Assembly: GCF_019468565.1 (NCBI RefSeq) | Contig: NZ_CP080521.1 | Location: 7,254,001-7,318,000 of the forward strand | Direction of reading: 5' to 3' | DNA: 64,000 nt | DNA from: Pseudonocardia sp. DSM 110487 | Lineage (GTDB): Bacteria > Actinomycetota > Actinomycetes > Mycobacteriales > Pseudonocardiaceae | In this document: piece after piece, positions 46,227 to 55,702 of the stretch | Numbering within the stretch: position 1 is the stretch's first letter | How the letters are laid out: the number at the start of each line of letters is the position of its first letter | Program-made: the position numbers and the translations under genes | Notes under the pieces: generated by a model | What the model saw: the letters and a program-made list of their open reading frames with translations, nothing else | Told to the model about the DNA's origin: nothing | The model's database searches: none

Positions 46227-48170
46227 ATGGACTCGGCTACGGTGTCGCGACTGGCCCACCCGCTCGATCCGCTGAGCGCCGAGGAGGTGGAGGCCGCCGC
46301 GGCCGTCGTGCGGGACAGCGACGCCGCGTTCGCCCCGGCCCGCTTCGTGAGCATCGGGCTCGACGAACCGGCCAAGGACCAGGTTCTCGCCTCCACCGAC
46401 GGGGCCGAGATCGACCGTCGGGCCTTCATGGTCGTGCGAGACCCCCGGGCCCTGAAGACGTACGAGGCGGTGGTGTCGCTGACCCACGGCGAGGTGGTCT
46501 CGATCGAGCACGTTCCGGAGGCGCAGACGGCGCTGACCGAGGAGGACTTCCTCGCCGTCGAGCGCCTGCTCAAGGCCGACGAGCGCTGGCAGGACGCCAT
46601 GCGCAAGCGGGGCGTTACCGACTTCGAGCACGTGATGATCGATCCCTGGCCGGCGGCCTACCTGACCGAGGAGGACGCGCCTGCCCGGCGGCTGAACCGA
46701 CCGCTGACCTTCGTCCGCAACTCCGCGGACGAGAACGGATACGCCCACCCCGTCGAGGGTCTGCTGGCGCTGGTCGACCTCGACCGCGGCGAGGTCCTGG
46801 AGGTCACCGACCACGACGTGGTGGACATTCCGCCGGCGCCCGGGGAGTACACCACGACGGGGATGCGGACCGATGGCAACTTCCCGCACTTCGACGGGCC
46901 CCGCACCGACCTCAAGCCGTTGGAGATCACTCAGCCGGAAGGCCCGAGCTTCGAGGTCGACGGCTACGAAGTCCGCTGGCAGAAGTGGCGCTTCCGCGTC
47001 GGCTTCACCCCCCGCGAGGGCCTGGTCCTGCACACCCTCGGCTACGAGGACCGGGGAACCCTTCGCTCGGTCCTGCACCGGGCGTCGATCGCGGAGATGG
47101 TCGTCCCGTACGGCGACCCCGCGCCGACGCACACCCGCAAGAGCGTGTTCGACGGCGGTGAGGACGGGCTCGGGGTCAACGTCAACAGCCTGACCCTGGG
47201 CTGCGACTGCCTCGGCCAGATCTTCTACTTCGACGCCGTCCTCAGCACCCTCGACGGCACGGCGCAGGTCGTCGAGAACGCCATCTGCATGCACGAGGAG
47301 GACTACGGCGTGCTGTGGAAGCACACCGACTTCCGCACCGGCAACGTCGAGGTCCGCCGCTCCCGTCGGCTGGTCATCTCCTCGTTCATGACCCTCGCCA
47401 ACTACGACTACGGGTTCTTCTGGTACCTCTACCAGGACGGCACCATCCAGTGCGAGGTCAAGCTCACCGGCATCATGTCGATGGGCGCCCACCGCGACGG
47501 TGAGGTCCCGACCCATGGCGTGAGGTGCGCACCAGGCCTCTATGCGCCACACCACCAGCACTTCTTCTGCGCGCGCCTTGACATGGCCGTGGACGGCTGC
47601 CACAACACCGTCATCGAGGTCGACAGCGTTCCCGACCCGCTCGGCGACGAGAACCCCTACGGCAACGCGTGGCACACCGAGTCGACCCCGCTGACCCGCG
47701 AGTCCGAGGCCCAGCGCGACATCGACGCCACCCGGGCCCGCTACTGGAAGATAGTCAACGAGCAGCGACTCAACCACGTCGGCGACCCGGTCGGCTACAA
47801 GCTGATGCCCGGCGAGAACGTCCACCACATGTTCCATCCGGACGCACCCGCCTTCAAACGCGCCGGCTTCGTCGGCCACCACCTGTGGGTCACGCAGTAC
47901 GCGCCCCGGGAGCGGTACGCCGCCGGCGACTACCCCTACCAGAGCCGCGGCGGTGCCGGCCTACCGGAGTACGTCCAGCAGGACCGCGCACTTCGGGGCG
48001 AGGACGTGGTGGTCTGGTACACGTTCGGCGCCCACCACGTGGCCCGTCCTGAGGACTGGCCCGTCATGCCGGTTTCCTACGTCGGCTTCCACCTCAAGCC
48101 GAGCGGGTTCTTCGACGGCAACCCGGCCCTCGACGTCCCCGCATCCCAGTCGGCCTGCCACACCGGCTGA
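46227..48170 (+). CDS. Copper-containing primary-amine oxidase
   Basis: 647 residues. The TPQ cofactor precursor is Tyr393 in LANYDYG, and copper ligands include His443 and His445 in HHQHFFCARLD plus a C-terminal His in TFGAHH. It converts a primary amine to an aldehyde with release of ammonia and hydrogen peroxide. ATG at 46227 is chosen; the open frame from 46155 adds a leader without homology. No signal peptide, so it acts in the cytoplasm. Confidence 0.95.
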   Translation: MDSATVSRLAHPLDPLSAEEVEAAAAVVRDSDAAFAPARFVSIGLDEPAKDQVLASTDGAEIDRRAFMVVRDPRALKTYEAVVSLTHGEVVSIEHVPEAQTALTEEDFLAVERLLKADERWQDAMRKRGVTDFEHVMIDPWPAAYLTEEDAPARRLNRPLTFVRNSADENGYAHPVEGLLALVDLDRGEVLEVTDHDVVDIPPAPGEYTTTGMRTDGNFPHFDGPRTDLKPLEITQPEGPSFEVDGYEVRWQKWRFRVGFTPREGLVLHTLGYEDRGTLRSVLHRASIAEMVVPYGDPAPTHTRKSVFDGGEDGLGVNVNSLTLGCDCLGQIFYFDAVLSTLDGTAQVVENAICMHEEDYGVLWKHTDFRTGNVEVRRSRRLVISSFMTLANYDYGFFWYLYQDGTIQCEVKLTGIMSMGAHRDGEVPTHGVRCAPGLYAPHHQHFFCARLDMAVDGCHNTVIEVDSVPDPLGDENPYGNAWHTESTPLTRESEAQRDIDATRARYWKIVNEQRLNHVGDPVGYKLMPGENVHHMFHPDAPAFKRAGFVGHHLWVTQYAPRERYAAGDYPYQSRGGAGLPEYVQQDRALRGEDVVVWYTFGAHHVARPEDWPVMPVSYVGFHLKPSGFFDGNPALDVPASQSACHTG

Positions 48171-48201
48171 CGCTCCACCACCCGCAACCGAGGAGACTTC
48201 G

Positions 48202-49311
48202 ATGACGACGATCACCGCAGCGGTCGCGCGCGAGCACGGCGCTCCGCTCACCCTCGAACAGCTCGAGCTCGACGAGATCCGTGACGACGAGGTGCGCGTC
48301 AGGATGGTGGCGACGGGGATCTGCCACACCGACGCCGTCGTCCGAGACGGCCTCGCCCCGACACCCCTGCCCGCCGTCCTGGGCCACGAGGGCACCGGGG
48401 TCGTCGAGCAGGTGGGCAGGTCGATCACCACGGTCAGCCCCGGCGACCACGTCGTGCTCGCCGCCGCGTACTGCGGCACCTGCAGGCAGTGCCGCGCCGG
48501 GGGCGTGGCCTACTGCGAGAACCTGCTCGCCGAGGACTTCGGCGGTCGGCGAGCCGACGGATCCACCGCCCTCTCCGCGGCGGATGGGACGCCCATCTCG
48601 TCGCACTTCTTCGGGCAGTCGTCGTTCTCGACCCACGCCAACGTGGTCGAGACCAGCATCGTCCGGGTCGACCCGGCGGCACCGCCGGAGGTGTTGGCAC
48701 CGCTGGGCTGCGGGATCAACACCGGCGCCGGCTCCGTGCTCAACGAGCTCCGCCCCCCGGCCGGGTCGTCGTTCGCGGTTACCGGCGCTGGAGCCGTCGG
48801 CCTCGCCGCCGTCATGGCCGCCCGGGTGGCCGGCTGCACGACGATCGTCGCAGTGGACCTGCACGACTCCCGCCTGGAGCTGGCCCGCGAGGTCGGTGCC
48901 ACCCACACCATCAATCCCCAGACGACGGACATAGCTGCTGAGCTGTCAACGATCACCGCTGGCGACGGCATCAACTACGTCCTCGACACCACCGGTGTGC
49001 CCGCGGTGGTGACCGCCGCGGCCGGTGCGCTCTCCATCCGCGGAACCCTGGCACTGGTCGGAGCAGCAGCGGCTGGGACGAAGGCGAGCATCGACATCGA
49101 CATCCCCTCCCTGGTGAAGGGCTGGACGTTCAAGACGATCGTCCAGGGCAGCTCGGTCCCGCAGGTCTTCATCCCGCGGCTGGTGGAGCTGTGGAAGCAG
49201 GGACGTTTCCCCCTCGACAAGCTCGTCAGGGCCTACAAGCTCGACGACATCAACACCGCCTTCGCCGACTCCGCATCCGGCGCCACCGTCAAACCCGTCG
49301 TGGTCTTCTGA
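48202..49311 (+). CDS. Zinc-dependent aryl-alcohol dehydrogenase
   Basis: 369 residues of class III-like MDR. The catalytic zinc ligands are in GICHTD and GHEGTG, the four structural cysteines lie in CGTCRQCRAGGVAYC, with one spacing altered, and the NAD site is TGAGAVGLAAV. It probably interconverts the aldehyde made by the amine oxidase and its alcohol. ATG 48202 has AGGAG upstream at 48191-48195. Confidence 0.92.
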   Translation: MTTITAAVAREHGAPLTLEQLELDEIRDDEVRVRMVATGICHTDAVVRDGLAPTPLPAVLGHEGTGVVEQVGRSITTVSPGDHVVLAAAYCGTCRQCRAGGVAYCENLLAEDFGGRRADGSTALSAADGTPISSHFFGQSSFSTHANVVETSIVRVDPAAPPEVLAPLGCGINTGAGSVLNELRPPAGSSFAVTGAGAVGLAAVMAARVAGCTTIVAVDLHDSRLELAREVGATHTINPQTTDIAAELSTITAGDGINYVLDTTGVPAVVTAAAGALSIRGTLALVGAAAAGTKASIDIDIPSLVKGWTFKTIVQGSSVPQVFIPRLVELWKQGRFPLDKLVRAYKLDDINTAFADSASGATVKPVVVF

Positions 49312-49383
49312 TCCAACCGACGTTCGCCGGGACGCCCTCACGCGGCTCCACCGCATTTCGGCGTCAGGGCATCACGACGAAAT

Positions 49384-49397
49384 TGCTCATATGAGCA
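49384..49397. promoter_or_regulatory. 14-bp perfect palindrome TGCTCATATGAGCA
   Basis: Perfect dyad between the alcohol dehydrogenase gene and the phosphotransferase-like gene. It could be an operator or the remains of a mobile-element end; no partner copy was noticed in the window. Confidence 0.4.
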
Positions 49398-49576
49398 GTC
49401 TGGCGCAGCACCGGCCGGCCGCCCAACACCTGCAGGTCCCAGCCGTCTGTTTGATCGACGCCCTCGGTGTGCCAGGTTGGCCCTCGGGCCAGGAGTAGGC
49501 GAGGAGCCTGCCGTCCGCCTGCTACTGGGCTCGGGGCCGCTTGCCCGGCGGAGCGCTTGCAAGCGAGGCTGGCCGC

Positions 49577-50356
49577 GTGGATCTTCAGGAGCTCGCAGCA
49601 TCGGTCGAGCACGGTCCGGCGATCACCGGAAACAACGCGACCGTTCAGCCGGTGCGGACCTCGGACGGGGGCGCAGCCATGCTCCGGATCGATCCGAAAT
49701 CCGAGTTCTTCGCCAGCGAACTCCTCACCCTTACTCTGTGGGACGGCGACGGTGCAGTGCAGGTGTACGACCATGACGCCGCCGACCGTGTCATGTTGCT
49801 GGAGCGGCTTGATCACACGCGCAATCTGGAGTCGGTCCCGGTCGAGGAGGGAGCCGCGATCGCAGGGCAGCTACGTTCGCGTCTGTCCCGACCGGCATCC
49901 GATGGCCTGCGGACGATGGAGGCCCTGGCGGAACGATGGACAGAAGAGCTCGCACGGGATCAGATCGTGCCCAGACATCTCCTCGATGCGGCCGTGGGCA
50001 TCTGCCGCGAGCTGGGTCCTGGTGCCAACCGATTCCTGGTCAATAGCGACCAGCATTACCAGAACGTGCTGGCCGGCGATCGCGAGCCATGGCTGGTCAT
50101 CGATCCGCATGTTTTCGCGGGTGACCGGGAATTCGGACTCGCAACCCTGCTCTGGGGACGTCTGGGCGAAGCAACTCCACAAAGGATTCTGGACATCTTG
50201 ATCGACGTCGAGGATCTCGATGCAGCGAAAGCGCAAGCGTGGACTTTCGTCGATGCGGTCGCCAAGTGGGTGAGCCAGCCACAGGGCCGGTGGGCCAAGG
50301 ATTGCGCAACGATTGCCCACGAGCTGCTGCCGGCACGCCCGATCCTCGGGTTCTGA
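49577..50356 (+). CDS. APH(6)-type aminoglycoside/hydroxyurea kinase-like protein
   Basis: 259 residues. LTLWDGDGAVQVYDHD and LLERLDHTRNL are diagnostic of the APH(6)/hydroxyurea kinase family (streptomycin 6-kinase relatives). The catalytic loop reads NSDQHYQNVL where HGDLHxxN is usual, so the catalytic Asp is retained, and IDPH gives the metal-binding Asp. The N-terminus appears about 30-40 residues short, and an alternative-frame upstream segment (AERLQARLAAW) suggests a frameshift or truncation. Function as a resistance enzyme is unproven. Confidence 0.7.
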   Translation: MDLQELAASVEHGPAITGNNATVQPVRTSDGGAAMLRIDPKSEFFASELLTLTLWDGDGAVQVYDHDAADRVMLLERLDHTRNLESVPVEEGAAIAGQLRSRLSRPASDGLRTMEALAERWTEELARDQIVPRHLLDAAVGICRELGPGANRFLVNSDQHYQNVLAGDREPWLVIDPHVFAGDREFGLATLLWGRLGEATPQRILDILIDVEDLDAAKAQAWTFVDAVAKWVSQPQGRWAKDCATIAHELLPARPILGF

Positions 50357-50615
50357 TCAGCTCACCGATGGCAAGCTCGTCGGCCCAAGCGCTGTCGGCG
50401 TAGCGGGTGCTGTCGTGGGTGAGAACGACAAGATCGATGTCGGAGTCGGGTCGTGCGGCGTTGCGGGCGCAGGAGCCGACCAGCAGCAGACCGACGACGT
50501 CGTCACCGTCGGTGGCCCAGCCTGTAACGCGGTGGATGACGTCCTCGAATTCGGCGACACGTTCGGGCGAGATCACGGCTGAGTCGTCAGCTGGCAGTTC
50601 CTCGTGGTGGGACAC
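50355..50615 (-). pseudogene. Nucleotidyltransferase fragment, C-terminus lost
   Basis: About 86 codons with LLLVGSCARNAARPDSDIDLVVL, the GS-x-AR...DSDID active site of a MinN/kanamycin-type nucleotidyltransferase. After IGELI the frame runs into the antisense of the phosphotransferase-like gene, so the C-terminal part has been deleted at a junction near 50353. Confidence 0.75.
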
Positions 50616-50757
50616 AGCGATCCTTGGTTCGTGGGTCGGGCTGACCACGGCGGCGGCGTAGCCGGTCCGGTCGCCGGCACCGGCGCGTTGCCAAGGCGAA
50701 TGGCGAGGGTGACGTGGATGCCGAGCATGCGGGCAAGGACTGCGGCGAGCAAGAGCT

Positions 50758-51192
50758 CTACACCTGGTGGAGCTGACGCAGCCAGGCGTTCCAACCAGGG
50801 CGCAGGGGTGGGGTGCGATGGGCGACGCCGGCAACGAGCTGCTCTGCCGTCTCCTCCGGGGTCAGCGCAGCGGTGTCGAACCACCAGGCGCAGTCGCCGA
50901 ACTCCCGCTTCATGTCGGCTTCGAGCCGCTCGTACCCGTCGAACTCGAACCGATCCTGCGGGGCGCGCATAGCAGTCCTGCGGCGGCACGCCTCGATGCC
51001 GGGCGCAAGAACGACCAGCCGCACGGGGCGTGGCGAGAGCAGCGGGAGGAAGAAGTCCAGTTCCGGCCGGTCGGCCAGTACCGAGTCCATCAGAACGGTG
51101 AAGCCGAAGTCGATGAAGTTGTTCGCCGGTGAGCACATGTTGCGGTTGCACAGCTCGTCCTGGCGCAGTGCCGATAGGCGCCCTCCCGCGGA
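50758..51192 (-). pseudogene. P-loop kinase fragment lacking its Walker A
   Basis: Encodes CNRNMCSPANNFIDFGFTVL, then LLSPRPVRLVVLAPGIEACRRR and WFDTAALTPEETAEQLV, the C-terminal two thirds of a chloramphenicol-phosphotransferase-like/AAA_33 kinase. The P-loop that should precede it is replaced by unrelated sequence near 51190, so it cannot bind nucleotide. Confidence 0.65.
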
Positions 51193-51467
51193 AGCCGAGC
51201 ATGGTTGAGTGCTCCGCCACGTTCGGCGCCGGCGGCGACAGAACGAGGCCCTGGGTGCCCATGTTGCAGTCGATCCGCAGGCCGTCGATCGTGATCCGGC
51301 CGCGGATGATCACGTCGAACTCGATCGGCCCCTCGGCGCCGGAGCCGGGCCGGAAGTGGACGCCGGGGCCCGAGGTGCAGCGGCGCGTCGCCGGCCGTCG
51401 CGGCGGCGATCGCGTCGACGAGAGCGTCCTCGCTGCCGGACGCCGGAAGCTCGATCGGATCCGCCAT
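51193..51467 (-). pseudogene. Frameshifted fragment of a hypothetical protein
   Basis: From ATG 51467 the frame reads MADPIELPASGSEDALVDAI then LHLGP; a one-base shift in the C run near 51370 joins GVHFRPGSGAEGPIEFDVII and GLRIDCNMGTQGLVL. The two parts make sense together as a beta-helix-like start but not in a single frame. No family is assigned. Confidence 0.45.
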
Positions 51468-51847
51468 CGCGCTTACCGTCCTCACCCGGGATCGGCCGCC
51501 GGTGACTCGGCGGCCGCCGATGTACTCGGTCCCGGCTGGGACGGTGTGACACTCCTCGACCGTGACCGGGCGGGCCGATGTCGACGATCTCCGGTAACGG
51601 CGAGATCACCCGCAGCTTGACAGCTAAGCGTCAATTGGTCGGCGGATAGCGTTGGGCGGGCGGCACCCCGGCGCCCAGGAACGCCATCAGCCGAGGTAGC
51701 TGCGCACCAGTTTTGGTGGAATTTCACCACTCCGGTGACAGTCGGGCGGGCCGGGTGGGCGAGACGCCCACCATGTGGCGCACCTGACCAGCTCGGATCC
51801 CGGTCACGCCGCGACGCGGCGCGTTGCCTGCCGCGGACGATGCCGCG
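51468..51847. other. Non-coding stretch with hairpin
   Basis: Contains CGGCCGCCG (51493-51501), loop GTGACT, CGGCGGCCG (51508-51516), a perfect 9-bp stem, and TTGAC...GTCAA at 51617-51634. No gene is supported on either strand. Confidence 0.45.
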
Positions 51848-52273
51848 ATGAGACGCACCCGCACGCCACCACCGGCCGTCCAGGAGCGGCTGATCGCGGC
51901 GCTGCTGCCGGACGTGCACGCCGAACCGCCACCACACTCCCCCGCCCCGCTGCCAACACTGCCCGCACCGGCCCTGCCGACGTCCAGCGTCGACGACCTC
52001 CTCGTCGGGATGGCCCGCATCGACCGCTCCGGCCGCCTCCACGAACGCCGGCTGCTCCACGCATTGGGCTGGGCACCCGGACAGCGACTCGCCTTGGACG
52101 TGGTCCACGGGCTGATCGTCGTGCAACCAGCCCGGACCGGCTCACATGCCCTGGACAGCCGGGGCGCACTCCCGTTACCCGCGGCAGCGCGCCACATGTG
52201 TGGCATCGAACCGGGTCCACCCGTCCTACTCGCCGCCTCGGTCGCTGAGCAGAGCCTCGTCATCCAGCCGTGA
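51848..52273 (+). CDS. AbrB/MazE-like double swapped-hairpin DNA-binding protein
   Basis: 141 residues from ATG 51848. Two AbrB-like motifs follow each other: IDRSGRLHERRLLHALGWAPG and LDSRGALPLPAAARHMCGIEPG, each a swapped-hairpin half. Such proteins are found in actinobacteria next to tyrosine integrases, and one follows here by 54 bases. A TTG at 51824 is an alternative start. Confidence 0.75.
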   Translation: MRRTRTPPPAVQERLIAALLPDVHAEPPPHSPAPLPTLPAPALPTSSVDDLLVGMARIDRSGRLHERRLLHALGWAPGQRLALDVVHGLIVVQPARTGSHALDSRGALPLPAAARHMCGIEPGPPVLLAASVAEQSLVIQP

Positions 52274-52327
52274 GGCTCGTGGCTCGCCTCCTGGCCGCCC
52301 ACTACGTCGATCTGTTGGGCGGGCACG

Positions 52328-52840
52328 ATGACCAATGACCCGAACCGGATCGCCGCCGCGCACCTCCTGCTCGACCAGCTCGGCGTCACCCTCGACGACC
52401 TGAACCGCCCCGACTCGGTCACGTCCGCACAGATGTCGAGCGTGCCGACGCTGGCCGAGTACCTACCGCACGTCATCGCCGCGGCCGGTCCCGGCGCGAA
52501 CCGCACCTACGGCAGCTACTGGCAACGCATGCTCACCGCCTGGGGCCACCGCCGCCTCGACCAGATCACCGCCAGCGACATCGAAGCCATGCAACACGCC
52601 GCAGCCGCCACCGCCCGGACCCGCCGCAACGGCCGCCACGGCCGACACGCCGGCGAACACGTCATCGCCGCCGCCCGCGCCATCTACACCCGCGCCATCG
52701 CCGACAACCTCATCGCCCCCGGCACCAGCCCTGCCCACCGAATCGCCAAACCCCGCCGACTCCCCAGCCCCCGACGCGCCCTCACCGCACACGAGCTCGA
52801 CCAGATCAACACCGCCGCCCGCACCGGGACCGCTGCCGCG
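52328..52840 (+). pseudogene. Truncated tyrosine integrase (N-terminal half)
   Basis: About 171 codons: the SAM-like core-binding domain is complete (YWQRMLTAWGHRRLDQITASD, VIAAARAIYTRAIADNLI), and ALTAHELDQINTAARTG begins the catalytic domain. The sequence then switches to the antisense of the XRE/ImmA gene, so the catalytic Arg, His and Tyr are absent. Confidence 0.8.
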
Positions 52841-53441
52841 AGTGTGCGCCGTCGAATCGGGACCGGGCGCGATCGTTCTTGTCGGCACCGAGTACGACCA
52901 CCGGGTGGTCGGCGAACGGCAACGAGAATGCATCAACAGCCGCCGTGCTGAGCGGGAGGCGGATGACGGTCACCCCGTGTTGCTCCAGGACGCCGACGAC
53001 GTCGCCGATCGGACCAGCCGGTATTTTCCAAGCTTCTCTGATGCCTCCCGCAGTTTCCTCGATCTCCCTCACTGATGCATCAAGCTGGAGATCAATCCTG
53101 GGAACGGCGTGAGCATCGAGCAGCCCTTCGTCGGCTGCATGCAGCGCCACGTCGTGCGCGACGTGGGCGACAGCACGGGCATGTCGCCGCGCGCTCACCG
53201 CTGTCCGACGCAGTGAGCGGAAGAAGCCCTCGTGGGTGTCGACGAGCGGCCGAACGAGGAAGGGCTCGGGAACGTCGAGGGCCTCGGCGAGCCGAGTCAG
53301 CGTCGACGGACTGGGATTCGCGGCACCGCCCTCGAACTGGCTCACCGCCGCTTGCGTGACCTCGATGTCTCGCGCGAGCGCGGCCTGTGTGAGCCCAGCC
53401 AGATCGCGCGCGATCCGAAGGCGCCCCAGGCCTACCGGGTC
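52841..53441 (-). pseudogene. XRE/ImmA-IrrE regulator fragment, broken at both ends
   Basis: The HTH is intact (LAGLTQAALARDIEVTQAAV) followed by the linker and the first half of an ImmA/IrrE-type peptidase domain. It ends at RSRFDGAH, exactly where the zinc motif HELGH should begin, because of the junction with the integrase fragment. At its N-terminus there is no start codon; the frame runs into the tail of the FAH gene. Confidence 0.75.
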
Positions 53442-54394
53442 CGACGGCGGGGACGGGGCCGAGCCGGCGCCACCGTGGCGAGCTCGTCGCCTGCGACGAC
53501 CCGGTTGCGGATGGTTCCGATCCCCTCGACGGTCATCTCGACGACGTCGCCCGGCCGCAGAGATGGAGGAGCGTCCTCCCCTCGGGTGCCCCACAGCTCG
53601 GCGAGACACCCTCCGTTGCCGCAGGTGCCGGATCCGAGCACGTCCCCGGCGCGCACCACCGTGCCGCGAGAGGCGTAGGAGATCAACTCGTCGAAGGTCC
53701 ATCCCATATTGGACAGCAGGTCGTGCCCGACCTCGACGCCGTTGACCGAGACCCGCAGGTCCAGAGCCAGGAAACCGTCGGGGTCCCGGTAGGGCTCCAC
53801 CTCATCGGCCGTGACGAGCCAGGGCCCGAGGGTCGTCGCGGAGTCCTTGCCCTTGGCCGGGCCGAGGCCGACCTTCATCTCTCGACGCTGCAGGTCACGT
53901 GCCGACCAGTCGTTGAACACCGTGTAGCCGAAGATGTGGCCCCGGGCCTGCTCAGGGCTCAGCGACGCGCCGTCCCGGCCCACAACGACGGCGACCTCCA
54001 TCTCGAAGTCGAACAGTCGGGAGCCGGGGGGCACCGGTACGTCGTCGTGCGCGCCCACGAGTGCGTGTGGATTGGTGAAGTAGAACGTCGGCGCCTCGTA
54101 CCACTCGGACGCTACCGTGCCGCCGTCCACCATCAGCTGGGCGACGCCCTCGACGTGCTCCTCGAACGCGATGAAGTCACGAACGCTCGGCGGGTTCAGC
54201 GGCGGCAGCAGCCGCACGCCCCCGACCGGCACGGGCTGCGTCGACAGCGCAGCCGTGCCGGCTGCCACGGCAGCGGGCAGCCCGGACCGGACGAGGTCGA
54301 GGATGGTGGTGCCGGACGGCAGGGGGTGCAGGCCGTGCTCGCCGACCACGCCGGCGGAGATGGTCCCCTGATCGTCCCAGGTGGCGAAGCGCAT
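53432..54394 (-). CDS. Fumarylacetoacetate hydrolase family protein
   Basis: 320 residues. The metal ligands are in FDFEMEVAVVVGRDG and the catalytic region in FGYTVFNDWSARDLQ, with LSNMGWTFDELI and GTCGNGG downstream, typical of FAH-fold hydrolases/hydratases that act on ring-fission products. It is the last gene of the minus-strand operon. The final ~12 residues (PARPRPRRRTR) look unlike the family and overlap the XRE fragment, so its end may have been altered at the junction. Confidence 0.9.
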   Translation of the reverse strand: MRFATWDDQGTISAGVVGEHGLHPLPSGTTILDLVRSGLPAAVAAGTAALSTQPVPVGGVRLLPPLNPPSVRDFIAFEEHVEGVAQLMVDGGTVASEWYEAPTFYFTNPHALVGAHDDVPVPPGSRLFDFEMEVAVVVGRDGASLSPEQARGHIFGYTVFNDWSARDLQRREMKVGLGPAKGKDSATTLGPWLVTADEVEPYRDPDGFLALDLRVSVNGVEVGHDLLSNMGWTFDELISYASRGTVVRAGDVLGSGTCGNGGCLAELWGTRGEDAPPSLRPGDVVEMTVEGIGTIRNRVVAGDELATVAPARPRPRRRTR

Positions 54395-54412
54395 GACGTC
54401 GGTCCTCTGGGG

Positions 54413-55432
54413 TCAGGCCGGATTCCGGCCGATGAAGAAATCTCGGAAGGGATCCATGCTGGGCTCGAGGTCGGCGTCGATGAGGCCCTTCCGCAGCGCG
54501 GCCATCTGGGGGGCATGGATGCGCTGGGTCGGCAGCCGCAGCGGACCGCCGTTGTAGCCCTGGAGCCACCCCTGGAACTTCCACGCCATTCGATTGATGA
54601 ACGCACCCCCGTTGAGCGCCTGGGCGAGCGCGGCCTTCGCCTTGCGGGCCGGGTGCAGCTGCCAGTACAGGGCCGACGCGTCGTCGAGCTTCCCGGCGCG
54701 GAGCAGCTCCATGGCACGGGGGATCATCGGGCCGTAGTACTCGTGATCACTGGTGGCCGACAACTGGACCGGGATCAGGTTCGACAGCGTGAACAGCTCG
54801 GCCTCGATGGGCACGGAGATGACCACCTCCTCACCGAATAGTCGGTAGCAGTCCACGATCCCCTGGGTGTAGGGGAAGCCACCCTCGGCCTTGATCACGG
54901 CGATGTTGGGGCAGTCGTCGAGCAGCCGGCGAATCAACCGGACGGGGATGTCGGACGGGTGGATCCGCGGGCTGAAGCCCCACAGGAACATCGGGAACAG
55001 GATGACGGCCAGGTCCGTCGCGTCGCAGACGGCCTTGGTGTAGTCGTAGATCTCTTGCTCCGACTCCGGATAGAAGTTCGGCGGGTAGGACAGCAAGACG
55101 ATGTCGGCGTCGGCCTCTTCCGCACCGCGCACGGCCTCGATGTTGTCCTCCAGCGTGCTCCAGCTGCCGTGGTGGACGACGACGAAATCGGAACCCACCT
55201 CGTCGCGGGTGATCCGGAGGAACTCCAGGTACTCGGGAAGGGTGATGTTGACCTCGGAGACAGCGAGGGTCCCGAGGAACCCGTGCTCGACCGCCAAGCG
55301 TGCGTCGTGCCGGATGCCCTTCTCGTTGATCTGCTTCAAGTCTGCGGTGAATGACGGGATGGTGCAGTTCACGGCACCGACGAGCTTCTCGCGGGCCCAG
55401 TCGCGAGCCTCGGCGCGGGTGTAGACGGCCAT
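54413..55432 (-). CDS. Dihydrodipicolinate synthase family lyase/aldolase
   Basis: 339 residues of class I aldolase (alpha/beta)8 fold. The Schiff-base lysine is in IAVIKAEGG and the tyrosine in LSYPPNFY. A pyruvate-dependent aldolase is typical of the family and fits the late steps of meta-cleavage. The sequence is distant from NahE-type hydratase-aldolases, so the substrate is open. SD GAGAGGAAG precedes the ATG. Confidence 0.85.
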   Translation of the reverse strand: MAVYTRAEARDWAREKLVGAVNCTIPSFTADLKQINEKGIRHDARLAVEHGFLGTLAVSEVNITLPEYLEFLRITRDEVGSDFVVVHHGSWSTLEDNIEAVRGAEEADADIVLLSYPPNFYPESEQEIYDYTKAVCDATDLAVILFPMFLWGFSPRIHPSDIPVRLIRRLLDDCPNIAVIKAEGGFPYTQGIVDCYRLFGEEVVISVPIEAELFTLSNLIPVQLSATSDHEYYGPMIPRAMELLRAGKLDDASALYWQLHPARKAKAALAQALNGGAFINRMAWKFQGWLQGYNGGPLRLPTQRIHAPQMAALRKGLIDADLEPSMDPFRDFFIGRNPA

Positions 55433-55702
55433 TGTCTTCCTCTCGGGTGGTCGGACTGGGCGGGGTCCTCGTAGTCGCCCGCGCCGTCACATGCCAGGTA
55501 CTTGGACTCCAGGTACTCGTCGATACCGTGAACCGACCCCTCCCGCGCCCGTTGCTTGCCCGACCGGGCCCGCCGGCCTGGCAGCGCGCGGTGGGCCGCC
55601 TCTAGCGCCGCGGTGGTCTGCGCCCGGCTGGGCGCCGCGCCGTAGGCGGCCGACCGCAGCAGCGAGGGACCACCCGTACGCGGCCGTCGGCGGTCCTGGT
55701 GG
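55433..55702. other. Intergenic gap within the minus-strand operon
   Basis: 270 bases between the DapA-like and OCD-like genes. I see no gene or convincing terminator; it may hold an internal promoter or the remains of a gene. Confidence 0.4.

Noticed and set aside
45234..47882. 882-codon open frame on the minus strand
   Set aside because: Antisense to the aldehyde dehydrogenase and amine oxidase genes, which have full catalytic motifs.
51486..52126. Minus-strand open frame of 214 codons
   Set aside because: Shadow of the AbrB-like gene and the hairpin region; no motifs.
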